Shown: positions 1 through 11,789, counted from the first letter of the stretch. The stretch is DNA of 64,000 nt from Brassica napus (GCF_020379485.1 NC_063452.1:32139608-32203607), one strand, 5' to 3'. Made by a program: numbers and translations. Notes: generated by a model not told the origin, from the sequence alone.

Positions 1-1
1 T

Positions 2-295
2 AGGAGATTTTTTGACATGTTGGATGCAGGAAAACAACCTTTGTATCAAAATTGTAGAGATGGTCATTCAGTCTTATCATCTGCAACTAGATTAATGGGT
101 ATTAAGACAGACTATAATTTGGCTGAAGAATGTATGGATGCGATTACTGAGTTTTTCAAAGGTATTCTACCTGAGGATAACCTTGCACCGGGTTCATACT
201 ACGAGGTTCAGAAACTTGTTGCCGGTCTTCAACTACCGTATGAAGTGATAGATGTATGTATTGACAACTGCATGATCTATTGGAGAGCGGATGAG
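2..295 (+). pseudogene. CACTA (En/Spm) TNP2-like transposase fragment, cut by window edge
   Basis: The open frame reads from the window edge through RFFDMLDAGKQPLYQ to DNCMIYWRADE. It closely parallels the TNP2-type transposase at 60737-62173 on the minus strand (FYDMLDAGKQPLYKG, GSYYEVQKLVAGL, NCMIYWRADE). In that longer copy the frame continues into a CxxC segment (CKFCGKPRYKD). Here similarity stops after about codon 98 and the sequence becomes AT-rich, so this is a truncated 5' part of the transposase domain. No CACTA terminus is seen inside the window on the right side. It is a transposon relic, not a host gene. Confidence 0.85.
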
Positions 296-781
296 ACACG
301 GAATGTATACCATAGAAGGTTGTTGGACATATTCATTAATAACTTAACATGTTTTATTATATATTTACGTACCAAAAATATAAGCCAAGTTAAAACAGAA
401 ATAATAATATCAAAATTAACATATTTTCCTAAACAAATATAGTTGATATTCTAAGTAGTTGAGAAATTTAATGGATTTTGCATTTTATATAAGAAATAAT
501 TTAGGTAGTTAAATTAAAATTCGTAAAGGCATGAAAATAAATTTCTTAATTGATATGTATAATCATATAACCATGAATAGAACATTTGTTCTATTTTTTT
601 TTCTTAACTTGAGTTTATCATGTATATATGGTATAAAGACACAATAATTACGCAACATATGACTATGAAAAGCCTTAAAAAAGACACATGAACATGAGAT
701 AATTTTCTTAAAAAACATAACAGAATTATAAGATATGTTTTTTTGTATTGTGAATAGATCGGTTATTTTCTATATTTGTAT
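296..781. other. AT-rich DNA without a recognisable gene
   Basis: Very AT-rich sequence following the transposase fragment. I see no coding frame, terminal repeat or RNA gene. Confidence 0.6.
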
Positions 782-991
782 TAGGTCACACACAATTCTA
801 TTCATTATTGAATGAAAATATTTTAACAATTATAACCTCATGTCATAAACTCCTATACCTTATATACACCCATAAAACATTAAATTTAGGTCACACACAA
901 TTCTATTCATTATTGAATGAAAATATTTTAACAATTATAACCTCATGTCATAAACTCCTATACCTTATATACACCCGTAAAACATTAAATT
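782..991. repeat. Two-copy 105-bp direct tandem duplication
   Basis: The block beginning TAGGTCACACACAATTC is repeated after exactly 105 bp. The copies are almost identical; one clear difference is CCCATAAAAC versus CCCGTAAAAC. The open frame across it arises only because 105 is a multiple of three. Confidence 0.9.
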
Positions 992-1811
992 TATGTACAT
1001 ATAAATTTATAATATTATCTTAGTTTTTAGAATGATTCTCTTTTAATAGTATATATTAAAAAATCACAAATAAAATAGTTTATTCAAATTTATATACTAT
1101 TAAAACTATATCATTTTTTTTCTAAAAAGTATCACCAGATTTTTGTAGGTATTTATCGGGTCAACCATTATCGGATTGCACATTGATGATGTGCTTTTGA
1201 GTTTTTACCAAATTTTATTAAAATTTTACTTATCACGTTTAAATTTAATCCAAACCGGATTACACATAAATAATCAAATTTACTAGTTTGACCACGGGTC
1301 TGGGTCATGTACAAAAACACTGATAAAAATTATTAACAACCCTACAATCTATACTAAGTCAATTTTATATCTCACAACCTCAACAAATGTAATTCTTATA
1401 AAATATATACAAAATATAAACATGGCGTTGTAAAATAAAAGTATACATAAAATAACAAATAAACAAATTGATAAATTTTATAATTTTAAACAAAAAAATC
1501 ATTTTCTTCTTTGATATAATACAACTTTGTATCTTAATAATGTACATCAAAACCATAACAATTTATATCAAACATTGTTATTATCGGGAAAAAAATCTGC
1601 GCTTTTGAAACGCAAATCAAAATCTAGTGTGACACTTCAAGAAAAAGATTAGAAACAATTACAACTCATAAAACATCAAAAAGTAATAGCCAACAAACAT
1701 TATATATTCTTTATAATTTAGATTTTAAAAGAAATGAGGCAAATAAAACAAAAGTAACCAATTAAAAATATTATCTCCATATCCTTTTAGATTATATTTA
1801 TATTATATTTA
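992..1811. other. AT-rich intergenic DNA; possible minus-strand Helitron 3' end at 1283
   Basis: No gene seen. Read on the minus strand, 1283-1310 has a weak GC hairpin followed by GGTCAAACTAGT, resembling a Helitron 3' terminus (CTAG before T). No matching 5' end was found, so this is tentative. Confidence 0.3.
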
Positions 1812-2843
1812 TCCCTTATATATTATTTGAGAAGCATTACAACTTCTTTTTGTAGCCACATGTCTTCACTAAAATGATTCTAAGAATCATTAGAAAAATA
1901 TGTTGGTCCATCTAATTATATAATAAATTTTTTATTAAACTAACAATAAATTCATCATTAATTTACTTTATTATATCCTTAAATAAAATTTACGGAATTG
2001 CCTAATGTGGCTAAAATATATATGACAATTAATGATTTTGAATAATAAAGATTTGATAAAAAATAGTGTATCTTCTATCATATTTATTTAATTTTAAACT
2101 ATTAAACAAATTAAACAACCACAATAACCATATAATAAAAATTTAGATTTTTATGTATATCTTATATTTTGAATTTTTACAAACGGATATAAATTACTAA
2201 AACTGTTAAAAGTCTAACATTCAAATTTTATGATCCATGGTTTAAAATTTTTGTTATGATAAAATATAAATAATAACAAAATTTATATAAGTAAAAAGTC
2301 TAATTTAATTAATTATTAAGATTAATATATATATCATTTTAAATTAAACTATAAACAATATAAAATACAATATTTTAGTTTCAAAATTTACTTTGAACAA
2401 TTTTTTTGATAAAAGTTTTGAACGATCTTTGGCAACTTTTTTTTTTTTAAATTATAAATTACTAAAACTATTAATCCCACAATGAAAATTTTGCTATCAT
2501 TAATTTAAATTTTTTTCTATAAAAGTTACAAATGATAAAAAAAACTATATGAGTAGAAATCATCATTTAATAGACATTAATATTAAAAATATACTAAAAT
2601 ATATTATCTATGTTAGTATCATTTAAATTTAATTACATATCCTATCAAATATAAAAAACAATATATTTTGGATTAATAAAATTGATTTATATGTTTGCAC
2701 CAATTTAATTATATATTTAATAGTTACTGACTTTTAATTATTTAATATATATTTATTATTTCATAATATGTAAAAATATTTAATACATAAAATAATTTAT
2801 ATATATAATGTTGATCGCGCGCTAGGCGCGGATCTTAACCTAG
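1812..2843 (+). mobile_element. Non-autonomous Helitron, copy 1 (1032 bp)
   Basis: It starts TCCCTTATATATTATTTG after an A. It ends with a GC hairpin (CGCGC-TAG-GCGCG, near 2816-2830), then GATCTTAAC and CTAG before T, so it sits in an A|T target as Helitrons do. The body is collinear with 9065-10092 over its whole length, with scattered substitutions. There is no Rep/helicase coding, so it depends on a partner in trans. Confidence 0.85.
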
Positions 2844-3342
2844 TTATTTATTATTTGTCAATGTTTAGTGTTTTTTTTTTCTTTTGTTTTTCAATGTTTA
2901 GTTTTATTTACTGTTTTTATTTGTCAACCATGTTATTTACTATTTTAATCCTAGTTTTTCATACTTCTATATATTTTTAATATTTTAAGTTAATTTTAAT
3001 TTTTAGTTTATATAATATTTACTATTTTTGTTTTAAGTGTATTATTTTGATAACATTTGTGATTTTATGGATAATTATATAACTGAACAGTGATACAATT
3101 ATAAAAACTTTGAATTTTAGTGACCACATTTCTTTTCATCTCCAATTTTTACATTATTTTACACATCCTCTCGGTGTAACGCTTCCCGCTGAAGCGCAAT
3201 TATTGGTGTATGAGATACCCTGTATCTGTTGTACTGTTGCGGACGAGAATCGTGTGGAGCGAAGATGGGTGTTCATAATTATTCTTATTTCTGATTTTGA
3301 AAAGTCGAATATCGTAGTTCCTCCCCGGAAAGAGAAAAAAAA
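2844..3342. other. Intergenic DNA and probable promoter region of the purine permease gene
   Basis: AT-rich sequence between the Helitron and the permease gene. No other gene is evident; small open frames here lack homology. Confidence 0.5.
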
Positions 3343-3352
3343 TATATATAAA
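3343..3352 (+). promoter_or_regulatory. Candidate TATA box
   Basis: TATATATAAA lies about 35-40 bp before the predicted ATG at 3384. If used, the 5' leader would be very short, so the true start of transcription may lie elsewhere. Confidence 0.35.
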
Positions 3353-3383
3353 AAAAGAGACGGCTTCATATTTTGAAACAGAA

Positions 3384-4672
3384 ATGATTCATCCATCAGT
3401 GAACTCTCCCCTCAACATTGGTAATCTTCCTTTTACATCTACTTTCGTTATAAAAATCATTCATTCATCCATCAGATTTTATTTTCCCGTCGTACGTCCT
3501 TCTCTGATTCGCTGAACCAAAATTGATTGGAAATTTTTGGGGCTTTCTTGATAAGTTGGTTGAGAGCTACGAACTATACATGTTGTTTGTTTGTGACAGA
3601 TGAAGAAGAATCGTTTCTGCTAAAGGAAGAAGATGAAGCAAGTAGTGAAGAAGTCCTTCCTCAAATCATGCATTTAAAACGAAGTCAATGGTGGATCTTT
3701 GTTTTTATCAGCATCTTCTTCCTCATCTCTGCTCAAGCCGTAGCTGTTCTTCTCGGTCGCTTTTACTACGACCAAGGAGGAAACAGTAAATGGATCTCCA
3801 CTCTTGTCCAAACCGTTGGCTTTCCGATTCTCTATCTCCCTCTTTGTCTCCTTCCTGCTTCTCCACGCACTTCTTACTGTTCCTTCAAGACTCTAGTTTG
3901 GATCTATCTTTCTCTTGGTCTCGCTATTGGTTTGGACAATCTGTTATACTCTTACGGGCTTTTGTTACTCTCTGCTTCAGCTTATTCGCTTATTTGCGGC
4001 ACACAGTTGATTTTCAATGCTGTCTTCTCTTATTTAATCAATTCTGAGAAGATCACTTTTTGGACTGTTATGTCAATATTTTTCCTTACTGTCTCTGCTC
4101 TAGTGATTGCTCTTGACGATGATTCAAACAGTCCATCCGGAGGTTCTAAGTGGATTTACGTGATTGGGTGCTTGCTTACACTTCTTGCTTCTCTCATCTA
4201 CTCTCTTCAGCTTTCTCTTATGCAATTTTCATTCGAGAAGATCATCAGGAAAGAGACGTTTGCTATGGTTCTTGAAATGCAAATCTACACATCTCTGGTG
4301 GCATCTTGTGTTTCTGTTATCGGGTTGTTTGCGAGTGGGGAGTGGAAGATGTTGAGAATGGAGATGGAAGAGTTTCACAAGGGTCACGTGTCGTATGTTT
4401 TAACTCTTGTCGGGACATCAGTTTCATGGCAATTGGGTTCTGTATCAGCTGTGGCACTTATATTTCTGGTTTCTTCGCTGTTTTCGAACCTTATCGGTAC
4501 CCTCTCTCTCATTGTTACACCTCTTGCAGCACTTGTGGTGTTCGACGACAAGCTGACTGTGGCTAAGATTGCCGCAATCATCTTCGCCATCCCGGGCGTA
4601 GCTTTTTATATGTATAAGAATTATCTCGATGGCTTGATAGTAGAAAGAGCAAGAGAATCTCTGGCTGATTGA
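3384..4672 (+). CDS. Purine permease (PUP) family transporter, two exons
   Basis: Predicted to move purines, cytokinins or related bases across a membrane as a member of the plant PUP family (drug/metabolite transporter superfamily). The long open frame (3527-4672) has no ATG at its 5' end and begins inside a likely intron. My model is exon 1 at 3384-3420 (MIHPSVNSPLNI plus one base), intron 3421-3599 (GTAATC to TTGTGACAG) and exon 2 at 3600-4672, giving 369 aa, normal for the family. The phase fits exactly, giving NI-DEEESFLL. An acidic N-terminus is followed by about ten hydrophobic segments, including WWIFVFISIFFLISAQAVAV, the family-like GLDNLLYSYGLLLLSASAYS region, SKWIYVIGCLLTLLASLIYS and a C-terminal FAIPGVAFYMYKNYL. 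It may correspond to Arabidopsis PUP11, but I cannot fix orthology. The frame is undamaged, so it is probably a working host gene. Confidence 0.9.
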
Positions 4673-5126
4673 TTCTACAAGGTGTTCGATTAGTGATTAT
4701 TCAGGACAAGCTTATGGTATTTATGTTGTATATATAGTTTCTGATTTTTGTCTTTGTGTATACTAGCGTTCCTAATCCAGTTATAAGATGATGACATCAA
4801 ACAATTTTTCTTGGTTTTCGAACATTGTCTTAGAAACTATTTTGTGTATTCAATCTTAAAGTGATGTGGTCCGGAGGTTCTTTCCAGAGGTCGCTTAACT
4901 TGTTGAAAGAAGGGGTGCATGCCAGGACTGAGAAAGGCAGATTAGATACGCAGCAGAGTGGTCAGGAACATCGCGAGACTGAGGGCACACTCAAGTTTGG
5001 CTAAATTCATGATGACGGATGAGACAGAAAACTGGGAAATGTCAACTCTTATGAATATAGTTAACCATCGTCTTATAAATAATACTGGTTTTTATCTTAT
5101 ATATATTAGTTTCTCGTAAAAATAAA
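4673..5126. other. Permease 3' region and intergenic DNA
   Basis: Holds the expected 3' UTR. A 46-codon open stretch at 4867-5004 (WSGGSFQRSLNLLKEG...) has a more gene-like composition than its surroundings, but it has no start codon and I do not recognise it. Confidence 0.4.
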
Positions 5127-5325
5127 TCTTATATATTAAAACATAAGTCACAACTTTGATTTATGTGTCATTTTAAAAAAATGGACCTAATGAACATATT
5201 TCTATAAAGTCATGTTACATTTAATCTATAATCTTATCATTTAAATTTTGGGTCTCCCAAAAATTTTTATTGGGCTATCAATAATTAGATTTAAACAATA
5301 AATGATCTATTAGATCGAGATCTAG
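5127..5325 (+). mobile_element. Candidate miniature Helitron (199 bp)
   Basis: Begins A|TCTTATATATTAAAACATA, typical of a Helitron 5' end. It ends with a short hairpin GATCT-ATT-AGATC (5304-5316), then GAGAT and CTAG before T. The stem is AT-rich, less typical than the GC stems elsewhere in the window, so confidence is limited. Confidence 0.35.
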
Positions 5326-6986
5326 TTGTTAATTAAAATTGCTTCAAATTTTGGTTTTATAATCATTTGGTTTCGTTTTACTAACAACTAGGTGACCGGT
5401 CCGCACCCTGTGCGGGCATAAGAACATGACCAGCCCGCATCCTGTGTTCTTTCTCGGTCCGTACCTCACGAGAGAGAACACAGTAACGTCAGTATGAAGA
5501 GGCAGATATTGTGTGTATGTATAATTGCAACGTCAAAAAATATTTTGTGTGTTTACGAAGATACTTTCATTCAAAAAATAGAATAAATAGTGTATAGTTT
5601 TAGAAGTAACAGATTTTATATTATCATTAATTAGAATTGTATTTTATATGTTTCGTAATTCTTTATTTTAGGTGAATAATATTATTTTTCCATAAATAAT
5701 AAACAAACATTTATGTAGACATAATAAAAGAAAATATAATAAAAATCAAAATATTATCCATAAATAATATAAATTTTGAAGTACATTTCTCGATAAAGAA
5801 AGCAAATTCAATTAGAAACTTGCAAAAAACTAAATAAATTTTGTAAGCAATTTGATGGGTTAACATTATTTGATAGATTTATAAATTTCTAAATTTTATT
5901 GAACATGAAATAATATTAAATTGACATACCGTCATCGGTCTCCTAACTCATCACAACCCATCTAGTAAATACAAAAAATAAATAATTGCAACAGTTTATT
6001 TATTTTAAAATTTGTATTTGAAAAAAAAAGTAGATTAAAATTACGTACCGTGACTACGAAATATTCTGAAAAACTTGTTTGTAGACAACATTCAATATTT
6101 TTGTCTGTGGCTTTCCTTCTTTACCAGTTATTAGGATTTTTAATCCAGATCTCGACTAAACTCTTGAAAGTGCAACTTTGCCTTGCATTTTGTAAGCATT
6201 TTATAAATTATTTTAAAATTATGATAAATTTATTCTTTAAACAACGATAAATAATTTAAAAATAATATTAATAAACATTTTTGGATTTTGTAATATTTAA
6301 AATAGTTATTATATAATTATATTCGAACACAATTCATCAAGTATAGTATAAAACTATTATAATTATCTTTAATAAAATTTCGTTCATTGTATTTTATAGT
6401 TTATAAATATTAAAAGTAATAAACAAAAAATTATTAATCTTTCTATAATTTCGAAAATTACTTTCCATAAATTGTTATTTGTAATATTCGTTTGATTATA
6501 TGGCAAGTGATGTTAAATGATTTTAGACTTATCTTAAATTTTTAGATCTAAATTAAATAAATAAAAATTAAAAACAATCGACCAATCAAATTATAACAAT
6601 TTCTTGAAACTTCACCTATGAACCCCAATTTGCGATAGATCAGTCCACGTGATTCACAAAAAAAAAAATCTAAATCTCTTACAGGTTGGGTTACTTAAAC
6701 GTATATTTGTCAATTTGACATATATGCACCATGTTGGTAAGTTGACCACGATTATTGGTGGAACTAATATCCAGTCTAATAAAAAAAGGTAGCTGGTTCG
6801 ATTAATAATTTTCTAGGTTTTTGACTGCTTTGAAAATGACCTCATGAATTAAATAAAAAATGCATAATGCTAGCTTACTTATAAGATAGTATATTCAGCA
6901 TAAGAAACAATAATATAAGATAGTATTACTAAATGATACTATGTAATACTTTCCCCGGACTATATTCAACAAAAAAAGAGAAAGTA

Positions 6987-7444
6987 CTAAATAACCTCTT
7001 CAATAACTGCTTTAATTTGGCGAAGCTTCTCAGCATGTTCAAGGTCTTCTGGATCACTATCACTCTCACGACTTGGTCTACATATAAAAAAAGAAAGACC
7101 ATATTGTTGTTACCAGTATTCAACACATGGAAAAGATAGATCAGACATGCTTTTTGGAGACAAGACTCAAAGAGTTGAGTTCATGGTTCTACCTTGTACG
7201 GGGAACTAACATTCTTGTTGCATCTAATATGTCTTGCAACTGGACTGCACTTTTTAGTTTTGTCTACAAAAAGAAAAAATATATATAAAATGAATCAAGG
7301 CTCTGATAAAAGATGGGTGACAGAAAAGCTGGAGCCTCTCGCACCTCAGCTCTTAGCTTTCCACCATTGTACTTCAGCATCAAGTTTAACAGTTTCTCCT
7401 CTGTAACATTTAGTTTCACCTTCTGTTTTGGAGTTCGATCGCCA
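6987..7444 (-). pseudogene. Three-exon coding module, probably the captured 3' end of a host gene
   Basis: I do not recognise the protein. Three segments join with GT...AG introns and stay in frame to a stop. Exon A is 7345-7444 ([20 protein letters not shown]... to GKLRAE). Exon B is 7193-7263 (TKLKSAVQLQDILDATRMLV...). Exon C is 6987-7077 (PSRESDSDPEDLEHAEKLRQ... to IEEVI, stop). Exon lengths are 100, 71 and 91 bp with compatible phases. The encoded C-terminus is charged and probably helical, with an acidic SDSDPEDLEHAEK stretch. Exon A begins mid-codon, so an upstream exon is missing or unrecognised. Its position inside and co-oriented with the Helitron suggests transduplication. A real, incompletely modelled gene cannot be excluded. 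Confidence 0.55.
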
Positions 7445-7858
7445 CTGTCATGTAATAACAAAATTTTAACAGATATAAGTATAGATGAGATAAATGTGAT
7501 TTATATGCTAAGAAAACTCTAAATAAGATGAGGAGTCTTTCCGTATTATTACACATTCGTATACTTTAAAACATAAATAAGATGAGGAGCCTTTGCGTCT
7601 AAACACATTTTTCTTAGCACACAAGCAACATCGTCGTAATAACTTAATAGTATGAGAGGAGAGATTTGTGAATAATACTTTAAAGAATGAAAAGAGAATG
7701 TTTGTATTTTAAGACCTTGGGTGTCTCCTATATATATACAGTCGATTTATTTCTCATATTAATGACGCACAATATTTTGCACAATAAATAATGAAATCGT
7801 TTAAAGAAAGATATTAAATGTGTACTTTTAAAAAATGATTTGCATATGATATGATTTT

Positions 7859-8220
7859 AACTTGCGCAAGTAATTCATATTAGAAAGGTAAGTTATTTAA
7901 AACAAACAACCTAATTAGAAACATTAAATATTTTGTAAGCAATGTAATAAATATGATATCAACATGCGCAAGTTTACCGTTTGAATAATAGGGAAAGTTT
8001 TTAATATTTGTCTTAATTCTAAATCTTTCCCAAGGGTAAACTATATCGATAATATTTAATGATTTCAACTTGCGCAAGTAATCTATATTGTGAATAAGTG
8101 ATTTGCATATTTAATGATTTCAGCTTGCGCAAGTAATCCTTATTAGAAAGGTAAGTTATTAAAAACAAATTTTGTCAATAAGTTATTTGCATATTTAATG
8201 ATTTCAACTTGCGCAAGTGA
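7859..8220. repeat. Tandem repeats centred on the palindrome ACTTGCGCAAGT
   Basis: The 12-bp perfect palindrome recurs near 7860, 8070, 8126 and 8209, with a variant ATGCGCAAGT near 7964 and 8757. It lies in units that share flanking words such as GATTTGCATATTTAATGATTTC. The block before it (from 7904) is repeated again after 8701. Confidence 0.7.
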
Positions 8221-8265
8221 TCCATATTATAAAAGTAAGTTATTAAAAACAAACAACCTAATTAG

Positions 8266-8700
8266 TAGGGGTGAGCACTTTACCCGATATCCGAAGTGGC
8301 ACCCGAACCCGATCCGAAAATGCATATCAAGTTTTTTATTTAAAAAATTAACAAAAAGTTACATCCAAATTTTTTTAAAAAATAACTAAATTAATGCCTT
8401 TTTAGTTTTAAATTTTTATGTCCAAATCTATTAACTATTCAATCTATTAAAAATAAAAAATTAGTTAACTGAAAGTAAATTTTTAAACATAAGAAACTTG
8501 AGAAATGAAAATTTTAATTTTTTTTTTCAAAATCTAAATATCCAAACCCGATCTGAAATAATCAAATCCGAACTAAAAATACCCGAACCCAACCCGAAGT
8601 ACAGAAATACCCGAACGGGTTCTACATCTCTATACCGAAATACTCAAAAATCCAAAATACCCGATCCGAACCCGAACGGGTATCCGAATGCCCACCCCTA
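8266..8700. mobile_element. hAT-type MITE (435 bp)
   Basis: Terminal inverted repeats are TAGGGGTGAGCA and TGCCCACCCCTA (11 of 12 match). It is flanked by the exact 8-bp target duplication CTAATTAG (8258-8265 and 8701-8708), diagnostic for hAT. The interior holds CCCGAACCCGATCCGAA-type motifs and no coding. Confidence 0.92.
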
Positions 8701-9064
8701 CTAATTAGAAACATTAAAATATTTTCTAAGCAAATGTAATTAATATGATATCAACATGCGCAAGTTTACTGTTTGAATAATAAGGAAAGTTTTTAATATT
8801 TGTATTAGTTCTAATTCTTGCCCAAGGCTAAACTAAATCGATAATTATTATCCCTTAGCTATATGTGGGCTTAACGAAATCGACAATAGTTTTGGGCTTG
8901 TCTACATAAGCGATTGATTAAAATAAATGAAAAATAAAATTAAAAAAAATTGACCAATAGAATTATAACAATTTTTCTGAGGAGCTCTATATTAATGTCA
9001 TGTCAGCAGAAATCACTAAAGTGACTTCTCTTTTAATGTATAGGAGGATTAAGTACTTATTAAA

Positions 9065-10092
9065 TCCCCTATATATTATTTGTGAAACATTACAACTTTT
9101 TTTTGTAGACACGTGTCATCACTAGGATGATTCTTAGAATTATTAGAAAAATATGTTGGTCCATCTAATTATATAATAAGCTTTTTATTAAACTAACCAT
9201 AAATTTATTATTAATGTCATTTATTATTTTCTTAAATAAAGATTACGGAATTTCCTAATGTGGCTAAAGAATATATGACAATTAATGATTTTGAATAATA
9301 AAGATCTGATAATAAAAATGTATCTTGTATCAAATTTGTTTAATTTTAAACTATTAAAATAATTTAAAAAAATCACAATAATCATATTATAAAAATATAG
9401 ATTTTTATGTATATGTTATATTTTGAATTTTAAAAAATGGCTATAAAAAACTAAAACTGTTAAAAGTATCACATTCAAATTTTGCGATCCACGGTTTAAA
9501 ATATTTGTTATGAAAAAATACAAATGATTACAAAATCATATAAATAAAAATATAATTTAATTAATCATTAAGATTTAAAATATATATGTATATATATCAT
9601 TCTAAATTAAACTATAAACCATATTGAATAAATAAATATTTTAATTTCAAAATTTACTTTGAATAATTTTTTTTGATAAAAGTTTTGAACTAACATTGAT
9701 AATTTTTTTAAATTATAAATTACTAAAATTATTAATCCTACAATGAAAATTTTGTTATCAGTAATTTAAAATTTTTGCTATTAAAAATAAACATGATAAA
9801 AAAATATATGAGTAGAAAACATCATTTAATAGACATTAATATTAAAAATATACTATGTATGTTAATATCATTTAAATTTAATTACATATCCTATCAAAAT
9901 TTTTAAAATAAATTGTTTGGATTAATAAAATTGATTTATACGTTCGTACCAATTTAATTATATATGTAATAGTTACTGACTTTTAATTATTCAATATATA
10001 TTTATTATTTCATAATATGTAAGAACATATAATACATAAAATAATTTATATATATAATGTTTATTTCGCGCAAAGCGCGGATCTTAATCTAG
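9065..10092 (+). mobile_element. Non-autonomous Helitron, copy 2 (1028 bp)
   Basis: Begins A|TCCCCTATATATTATTTG. It ends with a perfect hairpin CGCGC-AAA-GCGCG, then GATCTTAAT and CTAG before T. Same family as 1812-2843. It lies only 16 bp beyond the 5' end of the minus-strand Helitron and 22 bp before another Helitron start. Confidence 0.88.
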
Positions 10093-10710
10093 TTAAATGA
10101 TATTAGATAATCTATCTATACTATTAAAACAAGTTACACTTCGGATTTTTAACACTAATTGCCCTAACTTTTAGCCTAGCTACATTTTTCCATTAAAGGT
10201 AATTTAGTCGTTTTAAGTCATTCTGATTTTTTCTCTAAACTGCGTTGTTTTCGTTAACAAATAAACAAGAAAATCTGTAATCAATTATTAAACCCAATAT
10301 TCTTTGCTTGATTGGTTAGTATAGTCTTTCCAAATTTATAGGTAACCATTTTTAGTGTATCAACCATATATTGTATATAATTTATTATTTATATCAGATT
10401 TGATATCACGTAGAAGAGAATATACCATTGGATTTAGTACTTTGCTTTCAAAATTTATCAAAATAAATCGGATCCTATATTGAAGCCACAAGAATATAGC
10501 ACTATATACTCAATTTTAAAAATATAGAAACAAGAGAATATGTACACTATCTTTTGTTCATATATTCTATATCCGCAACGGATTTGTAACAACTATATTC
10601 TACAGAATATCTTAAATACTGGCGGGGTAAAAGGGAAACATAACAAACCAACTCATATATATTATATACTCTATAGATCCCATCGTCTCTCATTTTTCCA
10701 CAACCAGAAA

Positions 10711-11476
10711 CGACATCCCTGGGCACTTGACACGTTCGAAAGAATCATAGAAGCTTCAAGAGGAAAATAAATCGTTATGTGTCTCTGATCCAGACAGAGC
10801 TTTCATATCCAGCAAGGTTCTTTAGGATCCAACATCTCCAACCTTTACTGTTTTCTCTTCTGTAACTAATGTTATGTGTTTCGCAGATGAGAAGAAGTGA
10901 AAAAAACTAGCCAAGTATTTTCCTATTTCTATAGTTACTGGTAGATGCATAGACAATGTATATTTTATAATATTTTCATCTACTATTTTGAATGATCAAA
11001 ATTTAATTGATTAACTATATGCAAAATATTTTTAAAGGTTTATAGTTTTGTGAAGCTAGCAGAACTGTATTATGCTGGAAGCCATGGGATGGATATTAAA
11101 GGTCCAACAAAAGGTCTCTCTAGATACAATAACGTATTATTATCCAAATTTTTCTTTTGTTTTAATCAAATTTCTTTTGTTTCAATCAAATTTCTTTTGT
11201 TTCTTAGGATAAACCATCTGTTCTTAATCAACCAGCTGGCGGCTCTCTTCCCATGATCGATGAGGTAAACAAAAGTTTGTTTGCTTTGTTCTTCTATTTG
11301 CATTTACATGATTGATCATTTACTCTCTTTTTTGCAACACATGACTGATCATTTAATTTAAAATGTTTTAATAGGTTATTAAACAATTAGTGGAGAAAAC
11401 CAAATCAACACCAGGAGCCAAATTGGAGAACAACAAGTTCTGTCTTTCTGTACACTTCCATTGCGTCGATGAAAAA
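10711..11476 (+). pseudogene. Trehalose-6-phosphate phosphatase (TPP) fragment, broken
   Basis: TPP dephosphorylates trehalose-6-phosphate to trehalose. Recognisable exons with plant splice sites are about 10711-10816 (HPWALDTFERIIEASRGK, later DPDRAFISSK), 10887-10957 (AKYFPISIVTGRCID), 11038-11113 ([20 protein letters not shown]), 11208-11264 ([19 protein letters not shown]) and 11375-11476 ([20 protein letters not shown]... to CVDEK). After RGK there is a stop, and the stretch that should hold the catalytic HAD motif (DYDGT region) is missing. A run of seven A near 10899-10905 shifts the next exon. Upstream and downstream exons are absent. It sits behind a Helitron 5' end, so it is most likely a captured fragment. 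Confidence 0.88.
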
Positions 11477-11789
11477 GTAAAAATTTACTTCATAGTTACA
11501 AAAAGTTCCAAGTTATGTATATTATAAAGCTAGAGTATCTCTCTAGAAGTTCCAGTGTATTAAATGTTAATCAATATTTATATTATTCTGTTATATGGTG
11601 ACACATGTTATGATTTATTTTGTACGTTTATATTTTTTTCGCAATTTATTTTATCAAATAAGCACAATATTTAGACCACACAAAATGGGTCGTAGTATCC
11701 TACCAAACTTGATTTTTTGAAAAATTCAAAATTTCTAGAAAATAATGTTATTTTTACAATTTATTTATATTATACTACTAACTTATTAA

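Larger units (their letters stand above)
5388..9048 (-). mobile_element. Gene-fragment-bearing Helitron, minus strand (about 3.7 kb)
   Basis: The 3' terminus is strong. On the minus strand a 6-bp GC stem (CCGCAC-CCT-GTGCGG, 5401-5415) is followed by ACCGGTCAC and CTAG before T at 5388. A plausible 5' end, TCCTCCTATACATTAAAAG after A, lies at 9048. The pairing is inferred, because a related subterminal stretch near 6570-6610 could mark another truncated copy. It carries a three-exon coding module on the same strand (6987-7444), repeats built on ACTTGCGCAAGT, and a later hAT MITE insertion (8266-8700). Confidence 0.5.

Noticed and set aside
808..1023. 71-aa frame with an internal repeat
   Set aside because: An effect of the 105-bp tandem duplication (a multiple of three); the residues are low-complexity.
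3527..3599. Long-frame start of the permease at 3527
   Set aside because: It is TTG and not ATG, and the stretch lies between good splice sites, so it is treated as intron.
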